The notes under the pieces: generated by a model | Seen by the model: only the letters and a program-made list of their open reading frames with translations | Database searches by the model: none | Told to the model about the DNA's origin: nothing | Assembly (NCBI RefSeq): GCF_018612875.1 | Contig: NZ_JAGGRI010000045.1 | Coordinates: 95,113 to 159,112, forward strand | From: Lysobacter sp. ISL-50 | GTDB lineage: Bacteria; Pseudomonadota; Gammaproteobacteria; Xanthomonadales; Xanthomonadaceae | Length of the DNA stretch: 64,000 bases | Direction of reading: 5' to 3' | Translations under genes and position numbers: made by a program | Part shown: positions 18,184 through 27,985 of the stretch, one piece after another | Layout of the letters: each line of letters opens with the position of its first letter | How positions within the stretch are numbered: position 1 is the first letter of the stretch

Positions 18184-18215
18184 GCCCGTGCGCGCGAACA
18201 TGTTCGCGAACGGGC
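18184..18215 (-). promoter_or_regulatory. Hairpin after the FMN aptamer (possible expression platform)
   Basis: A perfect 16-bp palindrome, CGCGAACATGTTCGCG at 18193-18208, is nested inside a second pair (GCCCGT with ACGGGC, 18184-18189 with 18210-18215). It lies 13 bp past the aptamer end. No U-tract follows, so it is not a standard terminator. It could be the switching stem of a translational or Rho-linked riboswitch. Confidence 0.4.
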
Positions 18216-18227
18216 TCGCGCGTAGCC

Positions 18228-18392
18228 GTCTTCTTTCATCCGGACTGTGACCGTCGGCTCCGGCATTGGACCGGATCTGCTGACCCTGCGGTTCGCGCGG
18301 CCGAGGCCGGGACCCGCAGGCGCTCGCGGGCTCGCGCGTCGCCGCGCCTACCGCCGGTGGGGAGTTTCGCCCCGCCCTGAAGACGTTACCTG
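18228..18392 (-). ncRNA. FMN riboswitch (RFN element)
   Basis: The minus strand contains the conserved RFN segments in order. First comes the 5' block with CTTCAGGGCGGGGCGAAACT (near 18378-18359), then CCCCACCGGCGGTAGG. A variable arm follows, then GGTCAGCAGATCCGGT and the 3' block with GCCGACGGTCACAGTCCGGA (near 18240-18260). It binds FMN and would shut off ribE-ribB-ribH when flavin is plentiful. ribD, upstream on the same strand, lies before the element and is not covered by it. Confidence 0.95.
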
Positions 18393-18532
18393 TGGTGTGC
18401 CGGCGAACCGGCGGGGGGAGTTTAGCACCGGGGGGCCGCCGGGCCGTTTGTCCGGGGTTGGCTGGGGGACGGATGGTTTGTTCTGTGGGTGCGGGGGTTT
18501 GGCGGGTTTCCGGGCGGTATCGCCTCTCCCGG

Positions 18533-18870
18533 CCGTCATTCCCGCGAACGCGGGAATCCAGTGTCTTTGCCGTGACCTGCACGAAAGACGCTGGATTCCC
18601 GCGTTCGCGGGAATGACGATCTGGAGAGATGGCGCTGAAGTCTCTGGATTCCCGCGTTCGCGGGAATGACGATCTGGAGAGATGGCGCTGAAGTCTCTGG
18701 ATTCCCGCGTTCGCGGGAATGACGGACTGGAGAGATGGCGCTTAAGTCTCTGGATTCCCGCCTTCGCGGGAATGACGACCTGGGGGCATGACGCTTAAGT
18801 CTCCGGATTATTCGGCTTCGCCGAAGTAAAGCGGAGCCCGTCTCCGCGAAAATGGCGACCCCAAAGGGTT
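18533..18870. repeat. Array of 53-bp units built on the ATTCCCGCG palindrome
   Basis: An inverted copy of the palindrome at 18535-18560 is followed by four direct copies whose CTGGATTCCCGCG starts fall at 18591, 18644, 18697 and 18750, exactly 53 bp apart. The interval is itself conserved (GATCTGGAGAGATGGCGCTG and variants), so this is a tandem repeat and not a CRISPR array. It ends with the CTTCGCCGAAGTAAAGCGGAG palindrome at about 18816-18838, which is also found in the two related arrays. Confidence 0.85.
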
Positions 18871-18885
18871 ACGCCCCCACCTGAA

Positions 18886-19662
18886 TCATTCCGCCTTACG
18901 CCGCAAATGCAGATGCAGCGGCCACTGGAGCGTGCGCACGTCCTCGGCCATGCCCCAGGCCTGGGTCAAGGCCGTGCGGTGCATCGCGACCGGGTCGTCG
19001 CCGGTCGCGGCGCGGCAGCGCTCGCTGGCCGACAGACTGTTCAGATAGCCCAGGAAACGCCCCAGCCCCCACTCCGCTTCCAGCCACACCGGCGTCGTCG
19101 GCAACGCCGCGAACGGCCACGCGTAGCCGGCGTAGCCGTCGCGGACTTCGGCGTTTTCGCGTTGCCAGTATTCGTCGATCTGGAAGCGGAACGCCGCCAC
19201 CGCCTCGACCATGCCTTCCGGCGCCAGGAAATCGCCGTAGGCCCACGCTGCCAGCACGCCGCCCGGCGCGAGCACGCGATCGCATTCGGCGAAGAAGCGT
19301 TCGCGATCGAACCAATGCACGGCCTGGGCCACCGCGACCAGTTGCACGCTGCCATCGGCCAGTTCGGTGCGCTCGCCCGGCTCGATCGCCAGGCTGACCT
19401 GTCCGTCGCCGCGCATCGCCGCCTCGCGCGCCCAGTGCTGTTCGATCTGTTGCGCGCTCGGATCGGTCGCATGCACCTGACCGAAATGCGCGGCCAACCC
19501 GCGCGTGGCCTGGCCGCTGCCGCAGCCGGGCTCCCACACCCGCGCCTGCGCCGGCACGTGGCGCGCGATCTGCTCGAACAAGGCGGACGGATACTCCGGC
19601 CGCGCCGCCGCGTAGGCGCCGGCGATCGCGGAAAAATGGTCCTTGAACGCGTTCTGGCTCAT
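18886..19662 (-). CDS. Class I SAM-dependent methyltransferase
   Basis: A 258-aa methyltransferase of the type 11/UbiE-like group. Motif I is VWEPGCGSGQATRGLA near residue 42, motif II is VHATDPSAQQIEQ, and a QLVAVAQAVHWFDRERFFAE segment is typical of small-molecule methyltransferases, with RVLAPGGVLAAW after it. I chose the ATG at 19662; the frame stays open to 19800, but that part is the low-complexity inverted repeat. It sits between ribD and the riboswitch, so it is co-directional with riboflavin genes, yet nothing shows a flavin role. Substrate unknown. Confidence 0.85.
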   Translation of the reverse strand: MSQNAFKDHFSAIAGAYAAARPEYPSALFEQIARHVPAQARVWEPGCGSGQATRGLAAHFGQVHATDPSAQQIEQHWAREAAMRGDGQVSLAIEPGERTELADGSVQLVAVAQAVHWFDRERFFAECDRVLAPGGVLAAWAYGDFLAPEGMVEAVAAFRFQIDEYWQRENAEVRDGYAGYAWPFAALPTTPVWLEAEWGLGRFLGYLNSLSASERCRAATGDDPVAMHRTALTQAWGMAEDVRTLQWPLHLHLRRKAE

Positions 19663-19670
19663 AGGTTGGG

Positions 19671-19859
19671 GCTGGGAGTGAGTTGAGAGGAGTGAGGAGT
19701 GAGTAAGAGCAAGAGCAAGAGCGAAAGCAGCTTGAGTGGGGGCGGTATAGATGCGCTGAAGAGAATCGGCAAAAAAATCAGCAAACCAGCGCCGTCGCAA
19801 CCGCCAACGAACGCTCTTGATCTAACTCACTCCTCACTCCTCTGAACTCACTCCTCAGC
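19671..19859. repeat. 189-bp element with long near-perfect inverted repeats
   Basis: Arms at 19671-19716 and 19813-19859 are inverted copies of a purine-rich sequence (GGAGTGAGTT, then AGAGGAGTGAGGAGTGAGT, then AAGAGC), about 46 bp with only a few mismatches. The 96-bp interior is A/T-richer and has no ORF of note. The right arm ends on the ribD stop codon. It looks like a MITE-like insertion or a very strong hairpin between ribD and the methyltransferase gene. Confidence 0.7.
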
Positions 19860-20959
19860 TACCCCAGGCGCCTAGGCCGCAACAACACCCGCGTGTCCTC
19901 GCCGAGCCGGCGCACATCGATCACATCCAGTTGCAGCTTGTGGGTCATCGCCTCGATGCCCAGGCCGTCGAACAAGGGCCGCGCGTTCTCGCCGAGCAAC
20001 ACCGGCGCGACGTACAGCAACACCTCATCGACCAGCCCCTGGGCCAGAAACGCGCCGGCCAGGGTGGCGCCGGCTTCCAGCTGGATTTCGTTGACGCCGC
20101 GCTCGGCCAACAGCTTGAGCACCGCGTCCAGGTCGATGCGGCCTTCGCGCACCGGCACCGCCGCGTGCTGGGCGCTGAAGTCGCGCGACGGCTTGGCGTC
20201 GGGCGCATGCAGGTACAAGGTCGGCGCATCGCCTTCGCGCACGCGGCCGCGCGCGACCGTGGCCAGGCCGGGATCTAGCACCACCCGCAGCGGCGCGACG
20301 AAAGCGGTGTCGTCGCCCAGGCGCACGGTCAGCGAAGGATCGTCGGCCAGCACGGTGCCGGCGCCGGTCACGATCGCGCCGCAGCGCGCGCGCCAGTGCT
20401 GGACGTCCAGGCGCGAAGCCTCGCCGCTGATCCATTTTGATTCGCCGCTGGCCAGCGCGCTGCGCCCGTCCAGGCTGGTCGCCAGCTTGACCCGCAGCCA
20501 CGGCCGTCCGCGCTCCACGCGCGAGAGAAAACCGCGATTGAGCGCGCGCGCCTGGGTTTCCATCAGGCCGCTTTCGACCGCGATGCCGGCCGCCTGCAGT
20601 TTGGCGAAACCGGCGCCGTCCACTTGCGGGAACGGATCGCGCATCGCCGCGACCACGCGCGCCACGCCGGCCTGAATCAGCGCATCGCTGCACGGCCCGG
20701 TGCGGCCGGTGTGCGCGCACGGCTCCAGGGTCACGTAGGCGGTCGCGCCACGTGCGCGTTCGCCGGCCGCGCGCAGCGCATGCACTTCCGCGTGCGGCTC
20801 GCCGGCGCGCACGTGCCAGCCCTCGCCGACGATTTCCTCGCCGTGCGCGATCACGCAGCCGACCATCGGATTGGGCTTGGTGGTATAGGCGCCCTTCTCG
20901 GCCAGGCGCAGGGCGCGGGCCATGTGGGCGTGATCGGTGGCGCTGAAGTTCGTGGTCAT
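19859..20959 (-). CDS. ribD: Bifunctional riboflavin deaminase/reductase RibD
   Basis: RibD performs the second and third steps of riboflavin synthesis: pyrimidine deamination, then NADPH-dependent ribosyl reduction. The 366-aa protein has an N-terminal zinc deaminase domain with the HAEVHAL motif near residue 51 and TLEPCAHTGRTGPC near 77-90. The C-terminal reductase domain runs from about 150, with KLATSLDGRSAL and the NEIQLEAGATLAGAFL segment. It follows nrdR by 168 bp and is not covered by the downstream riboswitch. Confidence 0.96.
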   Translation of the reverse strand: MTTNFSATDHAHMARALRLAEKGAYTTKPNPMVGCVIAHGEEIVGEGWHVRAGEPHAEVHALRAAGERARGATAYVTLEPCAHTGRTGPCSDALIQAGVARVVAAMRDPFPQVDGAGFAKLQAAGIAVESGLMETQARALNRGFLSRVERGRPWLRVKLATSLDGRSALASGESKWISGEASRLDVQHWRARCGAIVTGAGTVLADDPSLTVRLGDDTAFVAPLRVVLDPGLATVARGRVREGDAPTLYLHAPDAKPSRDFSAQHAAVPVREGRIDLDAVLKLLAERGVNEIQLEAGATLAGAFLAQGLVDEVLLYVAPVLLGENARPLFDGLGIEAMTHKLQLDVIDVRRLGEDTRVLLRPRRLG

Positions 20960-21127
20960 GGCACGCGCTTGAAATGGGGAGCGGCGGAAAATCGGAGATC
21001 AGATCGGCGGATGAAACCGCGGCTCGGCGGATGCGTTTTTGGAAAGCCGATCAACAGCGAGACCGAAATCCGATGCCACCGCTTCTCACCGAACGCCGGT
21101 CGCACCCGCGCAGCCGCGTTGCGCTGT

Positions 21128-21646
21128 TCAACGTTTCTTCTTGTCCAACCGCGGCTCGTCCTCGCCCAACAGCGGCAGCTGCCCGTCGCCGGGAATATCG
21201 CGTTCCAGCCGGTCGAGTTCCTCGCGGAAGTCGGCCACGTCCTCGAACGAGCGGTACACCGAGGCGAAGCGCACGTAGCCGACATGGTCGAGCTTGCGCA
21301 GCTCGGCCATGACGAATTCGCCGATCCGGCGCGAGGCCAGTTCGCGCTCGGCGGTCATGCGCAGTTGATGGACCACCGCGCGCACCGCCGATTCGATCTG
21401 TTCTTCCGAGACCGGGCGCTTTTGCAGCGCGCGATCGAAGCCGGCGCGCAGCTTGCGCGCGTCGAAAGCCTCGCGGCGGCCGTCGCCCTTGATGATCACC
21501 GGCAGCTTGAGTTCGATCGTCTCGATCGTGCTGAAGCGTTCCCCGCAGGCCTCGCAGACGCGGCGGCGGCGGATGGTCGCGCCGTCGTCGGACACGCGCG
21601 AATCGATCACCCGGGTGTCCACGTGCTGGCAGAAAGGACAGTGCAT
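21128..21646 (-). CDS. nrdR: Transcriptional repressor NrdR
   Basis: NrdR is an ATP/dATP-responsive zinc-ribbon repressor of ribonucleotide reductase genes. The 172-aa protein has the zinc finger cysteines (MHCPFC at 3 and 6, CEAC at 31 and 34) and an ATP-cone domain starting [17 protein letters not shown]. The glyA-nrdR-ribD order is typical of gammaproteobacteria, but here an S23-type gene has come between glyA and nrdR. The start codon is 2 bp after that gene's stop. Confidence 0.96.
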   Translation of the reverse strand: MHCPFCQHVDTRVIDSRVSDDGATIRRRRVCEACGERFSTIETIELKLPVIIKGDGRREAFDARKLRAGFDRALQKRPVSEEQIESAVRAVVHQLRMTAERELASRRIGEFVMAELRKLDHVGYVRFASVYRSFEDVADFREELDRLERDIPGDGQLPLLGEDEPRLDKKKR

Positions 21647-21648
21647 GG

Positions 21649-22056
21649 TTAGAGCCGGGAATGGGGCGTGGGGAATGGGGAATGATCGGCTCGCGGCAGC
21701 TTGGCGCTCAGCGACTTTCTCAGGCTGTGCAGGAGCAGACTCACGGCCCGCACTTGTCCCAATGCCGGCGTCAGCGACGACTCATCGATGAAGCCCAGCC
21801 TTGCCGAGAGCAGCACCTGCGTCTGCACCTCCGCCAACGATCCCTTCGCCATCGATAGAAACCTCAAATATTCGCGAGTGCTGCCGCGGGCATTGCCCTC
21901 GGCGATACACGATGGAACCGACACGACCGCTCGCTTGAGTTGTGCCGCCAAACCATAGCGTTCTTCAGTGGGGAAGCGATCACAGAGCCGGTACACCGAC
22001 TCCGCCAACGTCATCGCTTCACGCCAAACCCGCAAATCCCGAAAATCCGTAGTCAT
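21649..22056 (-). CDS. Four helix bundle protein (23S rRNA intervening-sequence/S23 family)
   Basis: A 135-aa member of the S23/four-helix-bundle family (TIGR02436-like), also related to the Avd protein of diversity-generating retroelements. The family opening [20 protein letters not shown] and the [22 protein letters not shown] motif are clear. An excellent ribosome site (AAGGAGG) precedes the ATG at 22056, giving that start over an ORF extension to 22101. The last dozen residues ([11 protein letters not shown]) are encoded by a flanking G-rich repeat. It fills the gap between glyA and nrdR and is not near rRNA. Function unknown. Confidence 0.9.
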   Translation of the reverse strand: MTTDFRDLRVWREAMTLAESVYRLCDRFPTEERYGLAAQLKRAVVSVPSCIAEGNARGSTREYLRFLSMAKGSLAEVQTQVLLSARLGFIDESSLTPALGQVRAVSLLLHSLRKSLSAKLPRADHSPFPTPHSRL

Positions 22057-22133
22057 TCCGCCCTCCTTGGCGAAACACACGACGGCCGGAACAGCCGCCA
22101 TTACCCATTCCCTTTATTCCCTGGTTCCCCGCC
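21656..22133. repeat. Inverted G-rich repeats flanking the S23-type gene
   Basis: At 21656-21689 the plus strand reads GGGAATGGGGCGTGGGGAAT and onward. At 22098-22133 the minus strand reads a diverged copy with GGGGAACCAGGGAATAAAGG then GAATGGGTAATGG. The two face each other across the gene, and the right arm abuts the glyA stop codon. Together with the gene they make a discrete cassette of about 485 bp inserted in the conserved glyA-nrdR gap. Confidence 0.6.
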
Positions 22134-23423
22134 TTAGCCATACACCGGGAACTGAGCGCACTGCCTGGTCACGTTCTCGCGCACCCCGGCGATGATCTTC
22201 TCGTCCTTCGGGTTGTCGAGCACGTCGCAGATCCACTCGGCCAGGGCGACGCAGTCGGGTTCCTTGTAGCCGCGGGTGGTGACGGCCGGGGTGCCGATGC
22301 GCAGGCCCGAGGTCACGAAGGGCTTCTGCGGATCGTTGGGCACCGCGTTCTTGTTGACGGTGATGTGGGCGCGGCCGAGCGCGGCTTCCGCGTCCTTGCC
22401 GGTGATGCCCTTGCCGATCATGTCCACCAGCATCAGATGGTTCTGGGTGCCGCCGGAAACGATCTTGTAGCCGCGCGCGATGATGGTCTTGGCCATCGCC
22501 TGGGCGTTCTTCACGACCTGGGCCTGGTAGTCCTTGAATTCCGGCTCCAGCGCTTCCTTGAACGCCACCGCCTTGGCCGCGATCACGTGCATCAGCGGGC
22601 CGCCCTGGATGCCCGGGAAGACGATGCTCTGCAGTTTCTTCTGCATCTCGTCGAAATCCACCGCGCCGTTGCCGGTGTCCACCGACGATTCCCAGCGCTT
22701 GGCCACGATGATGCCGCCGCGCGGGCCGCGCAGGGTCTTGTGGGTGGTCGAGGTGACCACGTGCGCGTGCGGCACCGGGCTGGGGTAGACGCCGGCGGCG
22801 ATCAGGCCGGCGACGTGAGCCATGTCCACGAACAGGTAGGCGCCGATCTTGTCCGCGATGGCGCGGAAGCGCGCCCAGTCCACCACCTGCGAGTAGGCGC
22901 TGAAGCCGGCCACGACCATCTTCGGCTTGTGCTCCAGGGCCAGGCGCTCGACTTCGTCGTAATCGATCAGGCCCTGCTCGTTGACGCCGTACTGCACGGC
23001 GTTGAACAGCTTGCCGCTGGCGTTGACCTTGGCGCCGTGGGTCAGGTGGCCGCCGTGGGCCAGGCTCATGCCCAGAATGGTGTCGCCCGGGTTGAGCAGG
23101 GCGAAATACACCGCCTGGTTGGCCTGCGAGCCCGAATGCGGCTGCACGTTGCCGTAATCGGCGTCGAACAGCTGCTTGACCCGGTCGATCGCCAGCTGCT
23201 CGGCGACGTCCACGTATTCGCAGCCGCCGTAATAGCGCTTGCCCGGGTAGCCCTCGGCGTATTTGTTCGTCAGCACGCTGCCCTGGGCCTCCAGCACGCG
23301 CGGGCTGGCGTAGTTTTCCGAGGCGATCAGTTCGACGTGGTCTTCCTGGCGACGCGCCTCGTCGGCGATGGCCTGGGCGAGTTCATCGTCGAATCCGGCA
23401 ATACGGGTGTGGCTGGGAAACAT
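22134..23423 (-). CDS. glyA: Serine hydroxymethyltransferase
   Basis: GlyA interconverts serine and glycine, charging tetrahydrofolate with a one-carbon unit, with PLP as cofactor. The 429-aa protein has the family landmarks [40 protein letters not shown], the [16 protein letters not shown] segment and the PLP-lysine motif [15 protein letters not shown] near residue 230. Length is normal. It is the first gene of the minus-strand group glyA, S23, nrdR, ribD; a good promoter candidate lies 110 bp upstream. Confidence 0.97.
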   Translation of the reverse strand: MFPSHTRIAGFDDELAQAIADEARRQEDHVELIASENYASPRVLEAQGSVLTNKYAEGYPGKRYYGGCEYVDVAEQLAIDRVKQLFDADYGNVQPHSGSQANQAVYFALLNPGDTILGMSLAHGGHLTHGAKVNASGKLFNAVQYGVNEQGLIDYDEVERLALEHKPKMVVAGFSAYSQVVDWARFRAIADKIGAYLFVDMAHVAGLIAAGVYPSPVPHAHVVTSTTHKTLRGPRGGIIVAKRWESSVDTGNGAVDFDEMQKKLQSIVFPGIQGGPLMHVIAAKAVAFKEALEPEFKDYQAQVVKNAQAMAKTIIARGYKIVSGGTQNHLMLVDMIGKGITGKDAEAALGRAHITVNKNAVPNDPQKPFVTSGLRIGTPAVTTRGYKEPDCVALAEWICDVLDNPKDEKIIAGVRENVTRQCAQFPVYG

Positions 23424-23532
23424 TCGCGGCCTCGGGGAAAGAGCGGACGGGGAAGGGGGAGGAGGTCTATCGGCCGGGCCGGCAAGGCAGGCGGTGGCGT
23501 TAACGTGCCGGTGGCTTGAGGCAAGACTTGAA

Positions 23533-23561
23533 ATGTTAGCCTAGGGGCGTATGGCGGCCAA
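23533..23561 (-). promoter_or_regulatory. Candidate sigma-70 promoter for glyA
   Basis: On the minus strand TTGGCC (23561-23556) and TAACAT (23538-23533) are separated by exactly 17 bp, each matching four of six consensus bases. It lies about 110 bp before the glyA start. No recognised riboswitch was seen in the leader. Confidence 0.45.
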
Positions 23562-23575
23562 CCGCCAAGGCGGGG

Positions 23576-23605
23576 CTGCCATCGGCGCCCGCTCCGGCGG
23601 ACAAT
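23576..23605 (+). promoter_or_regulatory. Candidate promoter for the lpxO-like gene
   Basis: CTGCCA and GACAAT with an 18-bp spacer lie about 100 bp before the gene. The -10 resembles the GACAAT seen at rnpB; the -35 is weak. Confidence 0.3.
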
Positions 23606-23702
23606 ACTCGCCTCACACTTTTAATGTGCCTGCCTAGCCGCCGGACCCGCCCCACCCCGGCGTCCCCCGGCTTGCGCGGCCCCTGATTCGGATGTTGCGA
23701 CC

Positions 23703-24605
23703 ATGAAATGGGTCTTCGTCTTCCTGTTCCTCGCCAGCGCGGTGTACGTGCACTACCGCGGCCGGGTGCGTCACCGTCTGGGCCGGCAGCTGCTGGACCA
23801 CTCGACCTTCATGGCCCCGATCAACGTGCTGATGTACGCCTGCTCGCGGGTGCCGACCACCGCGTTCCTGAGCCCGGACCAGTACTTCCCGGAGCTGGAG
23901 CCGCTGCGCGCGCGCTGGCGCGACATCCGCGCCGAGGCCCTGCATCTGCGCGAACTGCAGCAGATCAAGGCCGCCGAGGGCTACAACGACGTCGGCTTCA
24001 ACTCGTTCTTCCGTCGCGGCTGGAAGCGCTTCTACCTGAAGTGGTACGACGACGCCCACCCCTCGGCCGCCGAGCTCTGCCCGGTCACCACCCAGTTGTT
24101 GCGAGAGGTGCCCAGCGTCAAGGCGGCGATGTTCACCGAACTGCCGCCGGGCGGCGAACTGCGTCCGCACCGCGACCCCTACGCCGGCTCGCTGCGCCTG
24201 CACCTGGGCCTGGACACGCCCAACGACGACGCCTGTTTCATCGACGTGGACGGCCAGCGCTACAGCTGGCGCGACGGCGAATGGACCATGTTCGACGAGA
24301 CCTACATCCACTGGGCCCAGAACGGCTCCACCCAGAACCGCATCATCCTGTTCTGCGACATCGAGCGGCCGATGCGCTGGGGCTGGGCGCGCGGGCTGAA
24401 CCGTTTCATCGCCAAGCGCCTGATCGCGGCCGGCGCCTCGCCCAACAACGAGGGCGACAAGACCGGCGGGATCAACAAGGCGTTCAAGTACTTCTACAGC
24501 TTGCGGCTCAAGGCCAAGGGGCTGAAGGAACGCAGCAAGGGGACGTACTACTTCTTCAAGTACGCGGCGGTGGTGGCGGTGGTGGCGTTTATTGTCTGGC
24601 TTTGA
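23703..24605 (+). CDS. lpxO: Aspartyl/asparaginyl beta-hydroxylase family, LpxO-like lipid A hydroxylase
   Basis: A 300-aa Fe(II)/2-oxoglutarate dioxygenase of the LpxO type, which in Salmonella 2-hydroxylates a lipid A acyl chain. The N-terminal hydrophobic anchor (residues 1-18) and C-terminal hydrophobic segment (AVVAVVAFIVWL) place it in the inner membrane. The iron motif is ELRPHRDPYAGSLRLHLGL near residue 155, with a distal His in DETYIHWAQNGS and R in TQNRIILFCDIERP. The closest alternative is another membrane-tethered Asp/Asn hydroxylase; LpxO fits the length and topology. Confidence 0.85.
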   Translation: MKWVFVFLFLASAVYVHYRGRVRHRLGRQLLDHSTFMAPINVLMYACSRVPTTAFLSPDQYFPELEPLRARWRDIRAEALHLRELQQIKAAEGYNDVGFNSFFRRGWKRFYLKWYDDAHPSAAELCPVTTQLLREVPSVKAAMFTELPPGGELRPHRDPYAGSLRLHLGLDTPNDDACFIDVDGQRYSWRDGEWTMFDETYIHWAQNGSTQNRIILFCDIERPMRWGWARGLNRFIAKRLIAAGASPNNEGDKTGGINKAFKYFYSLRLKAKGLKERSKGTYYFFKYAAVVAVVAFIVWL

Positions 24606-24689
24606 GGTTGAGGCCCGGCGTCGGGTTAGGCAAGCCCTGTTTCGGCTCGATTGCGATGGCGTTCCTGGTCGATGGCGACGTCCTCCCAG

Positions 24690-24968
24690 GCCGTCATTCC
24701 CGCGAACGCGGGCTCCGCTTTACTTCGGCGGAGCCGAACATCCAGGGCCTTTCGTGCGAGAACCTTTGAAGTCGCTGGATTCCCGCCTTCGCGGGAACGA
24801 CGGGCTGGAAAGATGGCGCTGAAGCCTCTGGATTCCCGCTTTCGCGGGAATGACGGTCTGGAGGGATGGCGCTGAAGTCTCTGGATTCCCGCGTTCGCGG
24901 GAATGACGGTCTGGGGGAGATGGCGCTGAAGTCTCTGGATTCCCGCCTTCGCGGGAACGACGGTCTGG
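24690..24968. repeat. Second array of 53-bp units with the ATTCCCGCG palindrome
   Basis: It opens with an inverted copy joined to the GGCTCCGCTTTACTTCGGCGG palindrome at 24711-24735. Four direct copies follow whose CTGGATTCCCGC starts lie at 24775, 24828, 24881 and 24935 (53, 53 and 54 bp apart). Interval and palindrome match the array at 18533-18870. The rest of the 24606-25190 gap holds only the ettA promoter region. Confidence 0.85.
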
Positions 24969-25092
24969 GGGCGACGCGACCCCTGAAGATCCAATCCCGC
25001 CCGCGGCTGCGACTCCAACGGCCCATCGGCCCACACCCCGGCCATTTGAATCCCCGCCCCGCGCCACCAACTCCTGTTCCCATCCCCCGCGC

Positions 25093-25121
25093 TGGAACCC
25101 AGCCGGCGCCTGCGGGATAAT
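25093..25121 (+). promoter_or_regulatory. Candidate sigma-70 promoter for ettA
   Basis: TGGAAC (25093-25098) and GATAAT (25116-25121) are spaced by 17 bp, about 70 bp before the start codon. The -10 differs from TATAAT by one base. Confidence 0.5.
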
Positions 25122-25190
25122 CCTCGTTTCCCGCCCCGCCCCTGCGGCCTTCCCCGGCCCGGCTCGGCGCGTCCATGCTTCGGAGTTCGC

Positions 25191-26852
<1,662 letters not shown>

Positions 26853-26879
26853 GGCCGATCGCCCGGCGCGCAGCGTTCG

Positions 26880-26911
26880 GACAGCGGGACCGGAAACGGT
26901 CCCGCTGTCTT
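26880..26911 (+). terminator. Strong hairpin terminator after ettA
   Basis: A perfect 13-bp stem (26880-26892 with 26897-26909) closes a GAAA tetraloop and is followed by TTAT. The U-tract is short, but the stem is very stable and lies 28 bp after the ettA stop. Confidence 0.75.
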
Positions 26912-26924
26912 ATCCGCGGCGGGC

Positions 26925-27015
26925 TTTTGTAGGAGGGGCTTGAGCCCCGAGGCTTTTCTTTCAGAACTGGGCATCGGATCGAAAAGCATCGGGGCTGAAG
27001 CCCCTCCTACAAAAG
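26925..27015. repeat. Inverted pair of GTRG-type REP palindromes
   Basis: Head-to-head copies at 26929-26950 and 26989-27010 (GTAGGAGGGGCTTGAGCCCC and its inverted partner) enclose a 38-bp spacer with further complementarity (GGCTTTTC with GAAAAGC). This is the paired, BIME-like form of the element found as an array at 3699-4058. Confidence 0.8.
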
Positions 27016-27145
27016 ACCTCGAAAGATCTCGGCGGCTTACACATAAGATTCGCGGCCCACGCCGCACTGTGGAACTACCCGGTTCACCGCTCAGGCTGGC
27101 CGCGCTAACCTGCCTCATGGCTTCCGTCCCCCGAGGAACCTCTCC

Positions 27146-27883
27146 ATGACCGTCCTGCACGCATTCGAACTCGAAAGCCTGCGCCGCGCCGGCTCGCTGG
27201 TGGCGTCGATCCTGACGACCATGCGCGAAGCCGCCGTCCCCGGCGCGGTCTCGCGCGATCTCGACGCCATCGGCGCGGCGATGCTGCGCGACGCCGGTGC
27301 GCGCTCGGCGCCGCAGCTGACCTACGATTTCCCCGGCGCGACCTGCATCAGCATCAACGCGGTCGCCGCGCACGGCATCCCCGACGCGACCGTGCTGCGC
27401 GAGGGCGATCTGATCAACATCGACGTCTCGGCCGAACTCGGCGGCTACTTCGCCGACACCGGCGGCAGTTTCGTCATCGGCGCGCCCAACGCGACCCAGC
27501 AGAAACTGCTCGACGCGACCTTGGAAGCGCGCGACACCGCGATCGCGCAACTGCGCGCCGGCAACCTGATCAACAGCATCGGCCGCACCGTCGAAGCGGT
27601 CGCCGCCAAGCGCGGCCTGCGCGTGATCCGCAACCTCGGCAGCCACGGCGTCGGCCGCGCCCTGCACGAAGCGCCTGGCAACATCCCGGGCTACTACGAT
27701 CCGCGCGACACCCGCCGCCTGCACGAAGGCATGGTGATCACGGTCGAACCGTTCCTGGCCACCCATTGCACCCAGACCGACGAAGGCGCCGACGGCTGGG
27801 CGATGCGCTGCCGCCGCGGTTTCGCCGCGCAGTTCGAACACACGGTGGTGGTGACTTCGGGCGAGCCGATCATCGTCACTTGA
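27146..27883 (+). CDS. map: Type I methionine aminopeptidase
   Basis: Removes the initiator Met from nascent proteins. The 245-aa protein has the pita-bread-fold metal ligands in the expected places: Asp in INIDVSAELGGYFADTGGSF (two Asp), His in LGSHGVGRALHEAPGNIPGY, Glu in GMVITVEPF and Glu in AQFEHTVVVT. Length fits the short bacterial class. The gene is monocistronic by spacing, with GAGGA 7 bp before the ATG. A second, separate map next to rpsB may exist elsewhere; I cannot say from this window. Confidence 0.93.
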   Translation: MTVLHAFELESLRRAGSLVASILTTMREAAVPGAVSRDLDAIGAAMLRDAGARSAPQLTYDFPGATCISINAVAAHGIPDATVLREGDLINIDVSAELGGYFADTGGSFVIGAPNATQQKLLDATLEARDTAIAQLRAGNLINSIGRTVEAVAAKRGLRVIRNLGSHGVGRALHEAPGNIPGYYDPRDTRRLHEGMVITVEPFLATHCTQTDEGADGWAMRCRRGFAAQFEHTVVVTSGEPIIVT

Positions 27884-27985
27884 CGGCCGGGATTCGCGGG
27901 AGCGTGGCGGCGCGGTGGTTTTACGTCCGGATTTTTTCTTCAAGCCGCGGCGACCGGTGCCGTCGGCCCAACTAGGATTCGCGAT

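Noticed and set aside
18533-18870. Regularly spaced palindromic repeats suggesting a CRISPR array
   Set aside because: The intervals between repeats are conserved instead of unique, the period is fixed at 53 bp, and no cas gene lies anywhere in the window.
26925-27015. Palindromic pair considered as a second ettA terminator
   Set aside because: A better terminator sits at 26880-26911, and this pair belongs to the dispersed GTRG repeat family found elsewhere in the window.
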